From Tetrastigma voinierianum (Eukaryota; Streptophyta; Magnoliopsida; Vitales; Vitaceae), in the NCBI GenBank assembly GCA_016808115.1, contig JAEQBH010005397.1, forward strand, positions 1-64,000: 64,000 nucleotides of DNA. Reading direction: 5' to 3'. The notes beneath the pieces are model-generated. The model did not search any database, had not been told where the DNA came from, and was given only the letters and a program-made list of their open reading frames with translations. The first letter of the stretch is position 1, and every line of letters starts with the position of its first letter. This document shows, in pieces, positions 43,770 to 55,150 of the stretch. A program made the translations under genes and the position numbers.

Positions 43770-46455
43770 AAAATATCATTAAGTTTGATTTTTCCTCATT
43801 CTCACCACAAAAACAATGAAAATATGCATATATTAGTTTTTAATAAAGAAAATAATTTATTTCTTTTTCTTCTTCTTCGTTATTCAAACTATTTTCATTA
43901 AAAAAATATAAATTTTCAACTTCGAAAAATTCTAATTTACTAATAGGTTCATTTCCTTTGAACATTCTTTTCTAATTTCCATGGTTTTACTTCTAAATCT
44001 CTTGGTTTCCAAATTGTGGGACCCTTCCTAGTGACGGGAAATCTGGCAACTCCACATTAACCTCCATTAAGCTCGCTCATTGACAAGTTACCACGAAGCT
44101 AAAAGCGGGTTAAAGCTGTAGGTGTCTTTGAAACGTGGGTTATAAAATTTCACTTTCTAATCAATCACTTTAGATTGCGAAAATCCGGCCTCTTAGCACA
44201 GGTGGTCAAGCCCAAAATACAAAAATCTGTATAAAACACTCCCAATGTTTTCCAAATATCCAACTCTGATCTTCAAGCGGGACCTCTGGTCCTCATCAAA
44301 ATATAAGATAAGAATCAATCAACATAATTTCATACTTAACCCGTTTTCTCAAAACCATGCATGCATATTTTACAAAGATATTTACATATACAAATGCCAC
44401 ATTTACTTTTACTATTTTATTTTACCTTATCTTATATATAATCACAACCGCAGCGTCTGAGGTGAGGATCTGGAAAAGTCTTTGGGCTTTGCTTTGCACC
44501 TGAAAAATTATTTTAAAAGCGAGCGTGAGCCAAACGGGCTGTCGTATTCTCAGTTCTAAATGTTAACATCTGCTTTGTTTGTACCTTGATATAAATATGC
44601 AGAAATGGTTGTAAGCGTTTTATGAGAAGCGAGTTTTGCTATGAAAACCATTTAAACTATTTACATTCTTAGCATTGAAAACTAATTCTGGCACGCTGAA
44701 AGCTGTTATAGAAAACTATTACATTCTTTGCTTATTATGAAAACTATTCTCAACAACTATTTCGTGGTGGTTTAATATCTGAGTACTATCTTGTAAATCA
44801 AGTACCAACCACTTTGTGGCCCATTTACGAAATACCTGAGCGTGATGCCTTGGAACCTCGGAACCTGACATCAATAGTGAACCTCGGAACACTACCCGGC
44901 TAATATGGTCCGGTGAACACGGCGAGATCTCTATAGCATAATTGAACCTTGAAACCAAAATGCTTTCGGTGGAACCTCGAGACCAACACCTCATCGCTAT
45001 GTACTAAGTCGGCGCTAACTATATACCGGATAATGCGGCGACTCCATATAAATATATACTAGATCCTAACCCTAAATTGCCGACCGGGCAATATAGTTAG
45101 TCTCAATATCCCATAACTACCATGCGCGATCGAAATACATCGTAGAAGCGAAATTTGTGCCATCTAGGGGTTTTCTTAAACCGGTCAAGCATTTCTTAAA
45201 TCTTGAATCGAACTTTTAGCAGTATAACAAGTGGGAGGTAAAAAAAATGCTTTATAAATTACTTTGTATTTTCAAAGCACTTTAAAATTTTGTAATTTAA
45301 ACACTTTTGTTTTAGAAAAGGATTTTGAGTACTAACATTTTCTGCTTATTAAACTTAAGCACGACTCCACTACTTTTCTCGCCTTTGCTTTTAGCCTACA
45401 CACTCAAACGAATACGGCGAAAACATTAATCGCATGCGTATAGCGTAAAACTTAACGTACTTCACTATTCATAATACTATTCATACGTATTCACTATTCA
45501 TTCTTCACTATTCACTATTCATACGTATTCACTATTCATACATATTCATACGTATTCAATATTCATACGTATTCATATGTATTCACTATTTCACGTGGAA
45601 ATCCGGCGAAATCCCGTGATTTCGGTACCCACGCGTAGCTCTCATCGCGTAGAGTAACTAACTCTTTGGTCGAAAAATTACATTTGTTGAACGTCATCAT
45701 CTGAGAAAAACCAAAAATTAGGATTTTAAATTTTTACCTTAATTCTCAGTGAAATCCCATGTTTTAATTATGAGCACTTTTCGTTCTTGGTCGAATGGAT
45801 CAAACCAGTCGATTTCCTTAAATCTGATAAAGAAAAGAAAAGAGAAAAAAATCAAATCTCTCTCTGCCTGATGCGTATCCTCTGTCAGTCTCCTTCCTTT
45901 TGCTTTCATTTTTTTAAAGTGGGACCCACATGTCCCATTTTTCTTTCATTTCTCAATCCGTTTCAGCCCCGAAATAATTTATTTTGTCCCGATTTCAATT
46001 TCATTTATCCTAATTGAATATTCTTTAAATATTTGCCATTTTTTGAGATTTTTCTAAATCCGTTTCGAGTTTCACTCTAACCGTCGCCTAGAAATTAAGT
46101 AAAATATTCCATTTGTCTGTGAAAATTCAACGAAACTTTCTGGGTTACTAGATTTCTTGAGGCAGACTTAGCAGCCGCGGTCCAGTTTGTTCATTCGAGA
46201 TTTAGAGAGATTTCTAGGCTTCTATCAGTATATTGGCAATTTATTATTATTATTCTTTTGAAATTCCATAATTTGTTCTTTCACCCCCACCACTTCCCTT
46301 AATTGCAAAAGTGCCACAATTCTTTGTAAACTTTACAATTTCATCCTTAATAACAACTTCCAAGAATACTACAATGACACTAAAAAGTCTTTTGGTGTAC
46401 AAATGTGACCCTACGGTTACACGTACCGTACACCATCTCGGGACGGGGCGTTACA
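43768..46455 (-). repeat. 3' LTR-like block of the minus-strand chromovirus
   Basis: Read on the minus strand it begins TGTAACGCCCCGTCCCGAGA, a standard gypsy LTR opening. It adjoins a polypurine tract and the chromodomain end of pol. It extends about 2.7 kb without coding sequence. It contains an 'attcatacgtattcact' mini-array (45466-45600) and 'ggaacctcg' repeats (44850-44980). The far end near the TA run is a guess. Confidence 0.55.
45466..45600. repeat. Mini-array of 'attcatacgtattcact'
   Basis: About eight loose copies of a 10-17 bp word ('ctattcatacgtattca') in a row inside the LTR-like block. Confidence 0.85.
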
Positions 46456-46475
46456 AATCCTCCCTCCTTTAGAAC
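46456..46475 (-). other. Polypurine tract of the chromovirus
   Basis: The minus strand is 'aaaggagggaggatt' just before the LTR start TGTAACG. It is preceded by 'cattttgaggacaaaatg', the usual end of chromovirus pol. Confidence 0.8.
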
Positions 46476-46798
46476 ATTTTGTCCTCAAAATGAACAAAAC
46501 TAACATAAAGAGGATACATGATCTGAAACAGCGGGATATTGGTACGCATCAGGCCTCTGGCTCCCAGTAGGCGGCTCCCCAAGTAGATTTGCCTCCGTCT
46601 CATGAAGTTCTTCCATAGGACTTTAACAGAAAGATTACTTTGCTCCTCGACACTTGTGCCTTTAGATCTCTGATTTGCCTGGTGTTTCCTCATCAGTCGG
46701 TCTGCTTTGGTTACTTTGGCTGATCTGAGTACATGGGAGGGATGCGGAATATACTTGCGGGCATGGATCATGAAACACATTATATGAACCTTAGGCAA
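46469..46798 (-). pseudogene. Integrase tail and chromodomain remnant
   Basis: The 109-codon frame has 'YIPHPSHVL' (equivalent to YVPDPSHVL, the end of integrase). It is followed by 'NLSVKVLWKNFMRR', matching the chromodomain core (VKVLWxNHxxEEATWE), and 'LMRTNIPLF' (normally MRxxYPxLF). In chromoviruses this domain guides integration to marked chromatin. The aromatic cage residues are not all kept. Confidence 0.75.
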
Positions 46799-46989
46799 AC
46801 TCTGGAGGAAGATTACAATCTGTATGCTATTGGTCCCACTCTGGCAATAATCTCATATGGCCCTATGTATCTGGGCCTCATCTTTCCACGTCTTCCAAAT
46901 CTGAGGACACCTTTCCAAGGGGAAACTTTGAGGAAGACCCTATATATAAGCGTAGATCCCTCGGCGTTTAATGCATAACTGTCGTCCTG

Positions 46990-47900
46990 GCTATCTTGAG
47001 TCTTGTCTCGAGTTGTCTGGATCTTATCTAGATGTCTGTACTAACTAAGACTCTCGGTCTCTCTCTCCTATTTCATCCCAGCATACGGGAGTACGACACT
47101 TCAGGCCATACAATGCTTCAAATGGAGCCATGCCTATACTGGATTGATAACTGTTGTTGTAGGCGAACTCCATCAGAGATAAATGCATATCCCAACTTCC
47201 CTTAAACTCTATCACGCATGTTCTAAGCATATCCTCTAGCGATACGAATAGTTATCTACATTGCGACCATCAGTCCTAGGATGGAAAATTTGTGCTAAAG
47301 TGTCCAGTCCCATGGCATCCTGTAAACTAGACGAAATGCGGATGAATCCCAGGGCCTCTATCTGAGACTATCGATATAGGAACACCATGTAATCTAACTA
47401 TCTCCTCCACATATAATTGAGCCAACTTGTTCAACGGTTCATCATTACTAACTGGAAGAAAATGCGTTGATTTCGTTAGTCTATCCACTATCACCCATAT
47501 GGCATCGTGTTGTCTCTGAGTTCGGAAGCATTAACAAAATCCACTTAGTAATCTTATCCTTTCCATGGGAATCGGAGGTGTATCTTTCTGTGGGCTACGG
47601 TGCTCTTTGCCTTTACCTGCTGACAGGTTAGGCATCTAGATACAAAATCTGCAATTTCCTTCTTCATGCCCTTCCACCAATAATGCTCCTCGAGGTATTA
47701 TACATCATAGTCTTTACCGGGGTGTATGGCATATCTTCGAAGAGTGAGCCTCTTCATGATTTCCTTTTAGTTCACCTATTTAGGTACACATTCAGAGCTC
47801 CTCCTAGCTATTCGCCATCGTCTCACATTCTTTTGGAACTGCGGTTTCCTACCTTCAATCTACACTTTCGACTTAGTAATATCGAGAAACATGTGCTGTA
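46990..47900 (-). pseudogene. Chromovirus integrase remnant
   Basis: The frame 47045-47230 reads 'FKGSWDMHLSLMEFAYNNSY' and then 'GMAPFEALYGLKCRTPVCWD'. This is the gypsy integrase block just after the catalytic core. Further right, broken sequence near 47640-47500 carries the HHCC-linker and core start in other frames. A zinc-binding 'HHCC' is not fully readable. Confidence 0.85.
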
Positions 47901-48499
47901 GTCTGATCCCACGAGAAGAGGGACAGACATAAAATGATGCCAGCGGTGTCCCTATCAGCTACTTGCAAGCTGAACTCCCAAAGATCCTCAACTCTATCAA
48001 GCAATGGGAGATATCTTTGGCTGCTGAGATAAGCATAGGAACCCTTTGGTTTCGGCCGACATCGGCCACTACATTAGCCTTCCGGATGGTACTCTATCGT
48101 GCGATCATAATCCTTAATCAACTCGACCGTGGCGCCTTAAGTTAAGCTCTTTCAGTGAAGATATCTGCGGGCTCTTATGATCGGTGAATATCGGCGGGAA
48201 CCTTTACGTATAGATAATGTCTCGGATCTTTAGAGCAAAAACCCTTCTTGCTAGTTCTAAATCATGGTTTGGGTAGTTACCTTCGTGTACTGCGACGGGA
48301 AGCATAAGCTATCCTCTACCATTACGCATCAAACACCTAACCCTTGTGGAAGCATCCTTGTATACCACATAAGCGTACTTTCACGGCGGTAGTGCTAACC
48401 TTTGTAGCTATCTTTAATCTACGCCTCGGCTCCTCAAAACTATCTTGCGGTGTCGACCCGCAATTTAGTCCTTTTTCAATAGATTTAATTGATAGGGGT

Positions 48500-49250
48500 T
48501 GCTATCTTGAAAATCCCTCAACAAATTTCATGTCTTTTTGCCAATCCAAGGAAGCGCGGACTTGAAACATGCGTGAAGTTTCTTCGAGTCAGCTATAACC
48601 CAAATCTTAGTATCACACTTATACCTTTGTCGAAATGGCATGACCCAAGAAAGCTACTGTCCAACCAAGCGCACTTACTAAATTTAGCGTATAGCGGCGG
48701 CTCTCTAAGAATCTGCAGTGCTATCAGAATTCTGCATGTTCCTATGAATTTTGAGGTACCTTTAAATGCCATCAATGAATCGATCACAAACTTATCATCT
48801 GGTGAATACCACTATTCATCAAATCCATGAGCATGGTAGGGCATTAGTTAATCAGAATGGCATTACCCCAAGACTCGTAGTGACCGTATCTCGTCCATAA
48901 AGGCAATCTTAGAAACATCATTCTCGGACCTTCAAGCGATAGTAGCGACCTTAGGTCGATCTTGGGCTATACGCAAAGATCACTTGTAATTGGTCAAATA
49001 ACTCATCTATACGAGGAAGCGGATATTGGTTGTGTATTTTCGCCCGATTCAACTGTCTATAGTCTATACACAACCGTAAGCTTTCATCTTTCTTCTTTAC
49101 GAAGAGAACTGGAGCTCCCCACGATGAGGTACTAGGTCGGAAGAAGCCCTTGTTCAGCATTTCCTCCAATTGTGCCTTCAATTCTTTCAACTCTGCTGGC
49201 GCTATTCTGTATGGAGGAATGGATATTGGCTCGGTTCCTGGAATCAATTC
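48500..49250 (-). pseudogene. Chromovirus reverse transcriptase remnant
   Basis: The frame 48951-49247 gives 'IPGTEPISIPPYRIAPAELK', 'LEEMLNKGFFRPSTSSWGAP', 'VLFVKKKDESLRLCIDYRQL', the start of gypsy RT. The frame 48593-48787 continues with 'REPPLYAKFSKCAWLDSSFL' and 'GSCHFDKGISV' (LYAKFSKCEFWL..FLGHV). The catalytic YxDD falls in the damaged stretch between. Confidence 0.9.
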
Positions 49251-49519
49251 AATAACAAACTCAATTGCTCTATCCAGGGGTAAACCTAAAATATCATCTG
49301 GAAAGACATCTGGAAACTCTTTGACTATGGAGATGTCTTTCGGTAGTGTCCCCCTTGTCTCTTATCCCTTTACAAATGCAAATAACAGCCTTTCGAGAAG
49401 CATTTTTCGGGCGGTCATGGCATTAATGAGACTGAGGCGTCTCTTCGATTCCCGAAATATCGCTGGTTCCTCTGTAGAACCAATCTTACTTCTTTTCTTT
49501 ATATCAATCTAAGGTGGCT

Positions 49520-50400
49520 CACATCTTGGATAACTGATCCGTACCAGTTATGCTCGAATCATGGATACTGCGCTATCAAAATTCTGTGATCCTTATTACG
49601 GATCACCAATGCTGCTGGAACTATCCTTTCGGATATCATAGTATCCCCATTGGAGTGCGGAAACCACCGTACACGACCATCTATAGTTTGGGACTCTATG
49701 GTGCCTCTTAGTGAATGAATGCTTGAAATAAATGAATGAGTGGCTCATGGGTCCACGATGCATATGCATCATGATCATAAGCTGAAGATACCATTAATCC
49801 GCGTCCGGTGATGCATCGCCTCTGGCTGTGTGGCCCGAAAATACACGAGCACGAGTGCGAGTACGCTCTGTATCGGCCAATGGGAGTATTGCCTGCGCCT
49901 CCACCCTCTGTGACTTGCTGGTGTTGTGCGCCTGCTGAACCACCCCTACCCGGCTGGCTGGACCCGGCCCGGTGCCTGGGGTAGATAACTCTTTGTGCCT
50001 ACCTCGAGGAAATTCTCTACGACTAGCGTGGACCAGGTCGGATAAAGCGACCTTCGCATGATGAAACATCTATCATGTTCATCACCTTTCTAAAGAGATG
50101 CCTCCTCGACATCTTTGCAGGCTGTGGAAAGATGATCCACGAAGATCTCACCACTTTTCTTGGGATTCTTGGTGATGAATGGATCCCATTAGATCTTTAT
50201 CTCGTCCTGAGCCTCCAGTCCATTTCTTTCATTTCTTTCTACTAGACTGACTAGTGCCTGGTTGACTAATGCCGGGAGCACCTCTCTTCTTTGTAGCCCC
50301 TGAGGTTAAATGACTGTCCTTTACCACCTTAGTGTGGCCTCGAGCTTTCATAACATTGCTACTTGCTTTGCTTTTCTTTGTATCCTAGTAAACCAGAAAC
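49520..50400 (-). pseudogene. Chromovirus gag tail and protease remnant
   Basis: Near 49755-49620 minus translation gives a protease start in the order 'WTHEPLIHLFQAFIH', equivalent to GATHSFIS with damage. The frame 49794-50069 is a Pro/Arg-rich gag tail ending near a 'FSGHTARGDA' stretch, possibly the ruined zinc knuckle (CGxxGHxxRDC). The N-terminal gag core is not recognised. Confidence 0.5.
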
Positions 50401-50773
50401 TTTGTGTCTCTGGTCTTGGTGGAAGGACCTCGTGTCCACGTCACCTTTAATTAATTATGGTGGAAAGACCTCATGTCTCGTCACCATATAATACTAGAAG
50501 CATGTACAATCTAACCATAAGTACACTACCTCTGGGTCGCCGGTACCATCATAAGTTTTAGCCCTTAATTTTAGAGTGCTAACTATCATGCCCCTGCTCT
50601 TAAGGCTCCGGGTGTCGGCGGGTGGCGATGTAACAATACGTATAACTTTGATCCATGGTGAGAGTACCGCCACAGGTTTGCGGCCCTCGATGGTTCCTGC
50701 GAAATTTGATTCATTGAATCATTTTCCGATCTAGGGGTGTGCTCGACATATCTCTCTAGTGGTGCCTCCGGTG
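50401..50773. other. Leader region of the chromovirus
   Basis: There is a short imperfect duplication around 50420-50490 ('ggtggaaggacctcgtgtc' and 'ggtggaaagacctcatgtc'). No primer site could be identified next to the presumed right LTR. Confidence 0.35.
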
Positions 50774-53567
50774 TGGAAGTCCTACATCGACCTCTACAAA
50801 AGTGAAATTAGAATTAACAAATCCTAATAAAGTAATTATTAATATTAAATCATAAATATAATTTATTTAAGAAATAAAATAAATGGAGGACGATATAAAT
50901 GAAAAGGCAAAAAAAAACTTTGTCCATGAAGATTGGATGGCAGTTAGGTGTGTGTGGCTTGGAAGAGGGGGTTGGGGTTTATGAAAAGGAAGAAGACATT
51001 TGACAAGGACCCGACCCGGAAACCCTCCCAAGATTTCTCGGGTGGTCCTTTGATGAAGTCCCATTGTACAAAACCATAGGGATGCAATGGAACTGCCTAA
51101 GAAAAGTAAACATACGGTACCACAATACCTCAATTACCTAGATCCAATCCACGGCCAGGCCTACAGATGAGGTCATAACCACAGTATACATAATAAGGAC
51201 TCATATGAGTTGATACTAATATCGGAGCATTCTAAGAGTATTTCTTGATTGGGTTACAAAATGAAAGTAAATGGAGTCAACAAAACAAAAGGCGATAGAT
51301 GGGGTGATCTTTATGTTTGTGCAGAAAATGGTGTTAGATACGGCGCGAGTAGGCCCTGATTGCTCGGACCTAGGGAACATATTTAAAACAATAAACGTGA
51401 GAAATAAATCTCAGTGAGTGGTATAATTTATATGGAAAATAATGTTTTTATTTTCGAAAATTTCTTCTTTGAACCTCATCCACTCTTTTTATGTGTTCCC
51501 CGTTTAGCAAGCGTTTCACAAAACCCAACTGCAAAGCCCAGCCAATACCAGTCATGCTCGAAAAATTTAAGACATCATTTTCAGAACCTTAAAACACGAA
51601 TCTGTTTCACAACATACGATTGAGCATAAATATATATGCTTAACCATCGTAGCCATTAAAAATAACCATGAAAAATACCATAACCATAAATATTGAAAAG
51701 CTTATACTTTAATCGAGACTAACAGTATGCGATACCGTATACCCGTCATAAGCGAGTCGGGTAATCAGGCCTTACGACACCGTGGCAGCAATAAACCTTC
51801 GGTTAAACCCGGCCATCACGTGGCAACTAATAAACCTCCGGGTAACCCGACCATCACGTGGCAACCTAAACCGGAGTAAAACCGATATCACGTGGCAACT
51901 AATAAACCTTCGGGTAAGCAGGCCATCACGTGACAACTAACTTTGATTAATCCCAGGACATCACGGTAGTGGAAATATATAATCCGTTTCCTTACTCACT
52001 TGTACCTACCCAACAAATACTGTATTAAAATCATTTCACAAAATCTCAAAAATCTCATTCTTAAAACAATAAGTTTTCAAAGTGGTTTAAAACCTCAATC
52101 CACGTACTCAACATATTTAAATACCACAGACTCATCCATGAACACTGTAAAACTTCCAAATATTTAAAATGTTGACAAAATTCACATGAAATGATAACTT
52201 GTTTTTATAAAAACTGACATTTTCATTTATGCATAACCAACCGTCCGATCAAATAAGTTATATATGAAATAATTAACCACAAATATATATCATAATAATA
52301 CCCCAAAACATTTTAAAACAAGTAAACCACTCACAGACTACGGAATGCTCGGTCTGCCCTGCCGGGATCGTCTCGGCTCGTCGGTAGTGCGTGTAATATA
52401 AATAAGATACTTACGCTAATGGCCCGGAACTGACAACATTGGAATGCTCTAGAAGTGTATGAAATAACACCGAACTATGAAACCATCTAAATTGGACTCA
52501 GACCAGGTCCAAATTCTGCAGTGTGCCCTATAATTACACGGTGTGCCCTATAGTCCGTACTCAAAAGTGGGGCTTTTTCACCCGAGCTAATTTCTGAAAT
52601 TTAGATAGTCAATAATTCATAAAAACATCAATTTCACTAATCCATGCTTCAATTTTCCAAACTTGACCAATTGATACTCAATTTTAGTCCCACCTTCACC
52701 GGTAATTACCTAAATGACGAAAAATGGAAAACTAATAAGCGATGTCCAAGAGTTACAAGCCACATATCAATGGAAAGCCCGAGACCCGGGGGAACACATC
52801 AGTACCCTCACAGCGGTCCAAGGTTGTTGTGGTGTGGAAGCTTCGATCAGCGGTCGAAGTGACTTTGTTTTTGTCGTATCTTTCAAATGGTGAGAATCTG
52901 CAAAAGGTACCACGGAAGCCCAGGTTCGGAGGGTCAAAAATGGTGGAAAGGAGGTATGGGTCGGCTGAGATGGCCGGGTGAGAAACACAAAATCCGGCGA
53001 CCCCAGTTTCGCGGTGGCGCGTAGCCAGTCGGCCCAATCCGGGCGTGTCCGAGTTCTTCTTGTGGGAAATTTCTGACGGCTGCGTCTCGGCGTCCTCCTC
53101 CTCCACGGCCAGCGCGTGTGTGCAAGGTGGGTGGCGGAGTTGCCTCCAGTTGAAACTTGAAACGGCACGAAATGGGTTAAATAATGAGTTTGGTGCTCAC
53201 GGGTTTGAGGAGTTTTTTCTAGGGTTTTTGGAGCTCAAAATGAGTGTTTGGGGCTAGGGTTTCCTTTGGCACGCAAAGCTATGTATATATAGGGCTTAGG
53301 GTTGCTTTTCGAGTGGCTGCGAAACCGGCTTGGACCTTTGCTAAACCTTCTTTGTTTGAACTCCCTAGGTCATAACTTTCTATCAGTAAGTCGGATTTTG
53401 GCTTCAACTTAGATCAGCAGACTCGTCGACAAGGCCTACGAAAAGGTGTCTTAGTCAACCCAAAATTATGCACCTTGAAAAAAGTCAACTTTGGACCCAC
53501 GTACTAAGTGTTGTCAAACTTGGTCAAACGTTTTAAAAACTTGTATTATTTAGTACGGGTCGTTACA
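50774..53567 (-). repeat. Long LTR-like block right of the chromovirus
   Basis: The right edge read on the minus strand is TGTAACGACCCGTACTAAAT. The left edge near 50774 ('tgtggaagtcctacatcg') is a plausible other end. It contains no protein match, a minisatellite (51781-51963) and a 'gctatgtatatatagggctt' TATA-like word (53277-53296). It is the expected size and place for the element's 5' LTR, but it is not clearly alignable by eye with 43768-46455, so it may belong to a different element. Confidence 0.45.
51781..51963. repeat. Minisatellite of 34-38 bp units with CACGTG
   Basis: There are five tandem units starting 'cgtggcaac(t)aataaacc' (51781, 51819, 51857, 51891, 51929). Four junctions create the palindrome CACGTG at 51817, 51855, 51889 and 51927. 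Divergence between units is modest. CACGTG is the G-box bound by plant bHLH and bZIP factors; binding here is only inferred. Confidence 0.88.
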
Positions 53568-54611
53568 ACATTTTTGTCTCATCAAAATATATTTCATTCA
53601 GTTCAATTTGGGTGATTTGATGGACTCTTTATTAAATAGGGGCTCCATCTAATTGTAAAGCATAATTACCCCAACTTTGGGATCAAGCATCGGCTTAGAC
53701 TACAAAATGTCACACAAATCTCATAATTTTATCAATCTCAAATTAATAAGAAATTGAGTTTTGGACAAAAATAGGTTATTTAAAAAAAATTACAAATATA
53801 GGTTGAAATTCCCAATGTGTGGCGTACCTACTTTGAGCATTAATTTGTTTTTTCAAACTGTTTGGTAAAATTTTTTTATTAGTTTAGGACAAGACTAAGA
53901 AATTCAAATTACTTGGGGGGGTAATGGGTGTATGAAAGTTCAGAACTATACTATTACAACATGAATACTAAAATCAATACAAATGCCAAGTGAATTACTA
54001 AATTAATATAAAGTGAATTAATAAAAATTAATATTGCTTATAATTGGATCCATCAAGTAATTATGTAAATGTTGCATAAAATTACATTGTTGGAATAATA
54101 TCCAATTTAATAAACAACATAATTATTGAGAATCTAGCTATCTTCGGTGATTGATTCTTAAATGGTCACAAAAATTTATAATCCTAAAAATTACCCTAAC
54201 TAGTGACAGCTTAAGCTAATTTAGCAATAATGATTTCTAAAGTCATCCATAGGATGGCTATTCTTCCCCTAAGTGGCTGAGATCAATAAAAGTTTAAAGA
54301 AAAATTAATTAAAAATTAAATTCTGATTTTTGAAGAAAGTTTGTTTGAAAGATGAATTCAATTAATGGTATAAGATCTTGGGGGGTCGTGCTTCACCAAG
54401 AACACTCGGTCTTGGGTGATCAAATAAATAGAGTCCTAGTTTTCTGAATAGGGGTTTCAACATATAGTTGGTCGTCTCAACCCCGCCTAGGTGGTCTTGG
54501 AAATTGGATGAAACCTAACCTCTTGTGTATAGTGAGTCGGCCCCTGGTACTTCTTTGTTAGTTTTGAAACTATTATAAAATTAAACGACCCTAAACTTCA
54601 TAAGTGCACGG
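53568..54611. other. AT-rich non-coding stretch
   Basis: No gene. Text at 54150-54330 and 54380-54560 resembles the untranslated parts of LARD-type or long gypsy elements, and it appears to resume after the hAT-like insertion at about 55160. No ends found. Confidence 0.35.
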
Positions 54612-55150
54612 TAGGGGTGCGATTCGTGTTAATGGGTCGTGTTCGTGTACGTGTCAGTATGCCGGATCATTGTCAGCATTCGTCAAACCAAACCCGACAC
54701 GAATAATAAAAGCGTGTCAACATTCGCTAGCAGAGCAGCCGTTTATTATTCGTGTTAGGCGGGTCAACACGAATATGACCCATTTAATTTGGTTATTTGA
54801 AATTATAAGAATTATAATTAATCATTTATGCATATTTAACACAAATAACCTATTAAATTTAACATGTTTATTAATTTTATTATTTAAATTAATAGAAATT
54901 ATAAATTAATAATCCATATTTAACCTGAATAACTTATTAAATTGGTTAATTAATTAATATAATAGTCATGAGGTCCAATTCGGGTCAAATTCGAATTGTT
55001 AGGCAAGTGGCAGAAAATGGCTAAGATTTATTAACGTGTTAGGCGGGTTGACACGAATATGATACGAGCACGATTATGCTTTCAGCCCCGAACACTTAAG
55101 CCGTGTGGGTTCGTGTCGTGTTCACGTGTCGTGTCAAAAATTTTACTGAC
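54612..55150. mobile_element. Non-autonomous hAT-like element
   Basis: The left end 'taggggtgcgattcgtgtta', then 'gggtcgtgttcgtg', is a well-known plant hAT terminal style. The right end has the matching inverted words ('gtgggttcgtgtcgtgttca', 'cgtgtcgtgtcaa'). Internal 'ggcgggt(c/t)aacacgaatatga' words occur near both ends. The final 'caccccta' and an 8-bp target duplication are not found, so the right end is eroded. No transposase is present. Confidence 0.65.

Larger units (their letters stand above)
46456..50400 (-). mobile_element. Chromovirus-type gypsy interior (minus strand)
   Basis: The order from right to left is gag-like (50400-49780), protease (49760-49520), RT (49250-48580), RNase H (about 48500-47900), integrase (about 47700-46990) and a chromodomain remnant (46800-46469). 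The layout, the 'TTTTGAGGACAAAAT' end and the initial TGTAACGCCCC LTR word fit plant chromoviruses. The frames are heavily broken. Confidence 0.8.

Noticed and set aside
48344..48830. Plus-strand genes of 73 and 113 codons
   Set aside because: They are the antisense of the chromovirus RT remnant, which shows LYAKFSKC on the other strand.
51781..51963. CRISPR-like repeats with palindromic centre
   Set aside because: The units are head-to-tail copies of one 34-38 bp sequence with no spacers.
52753..53257. Overlapping frames of 117, 133 and 70 codons
   Set aside because: Four frames are open at once in a GC-rich part of an LTR-like block, with no family match. Chance openness is more likely than a gene.
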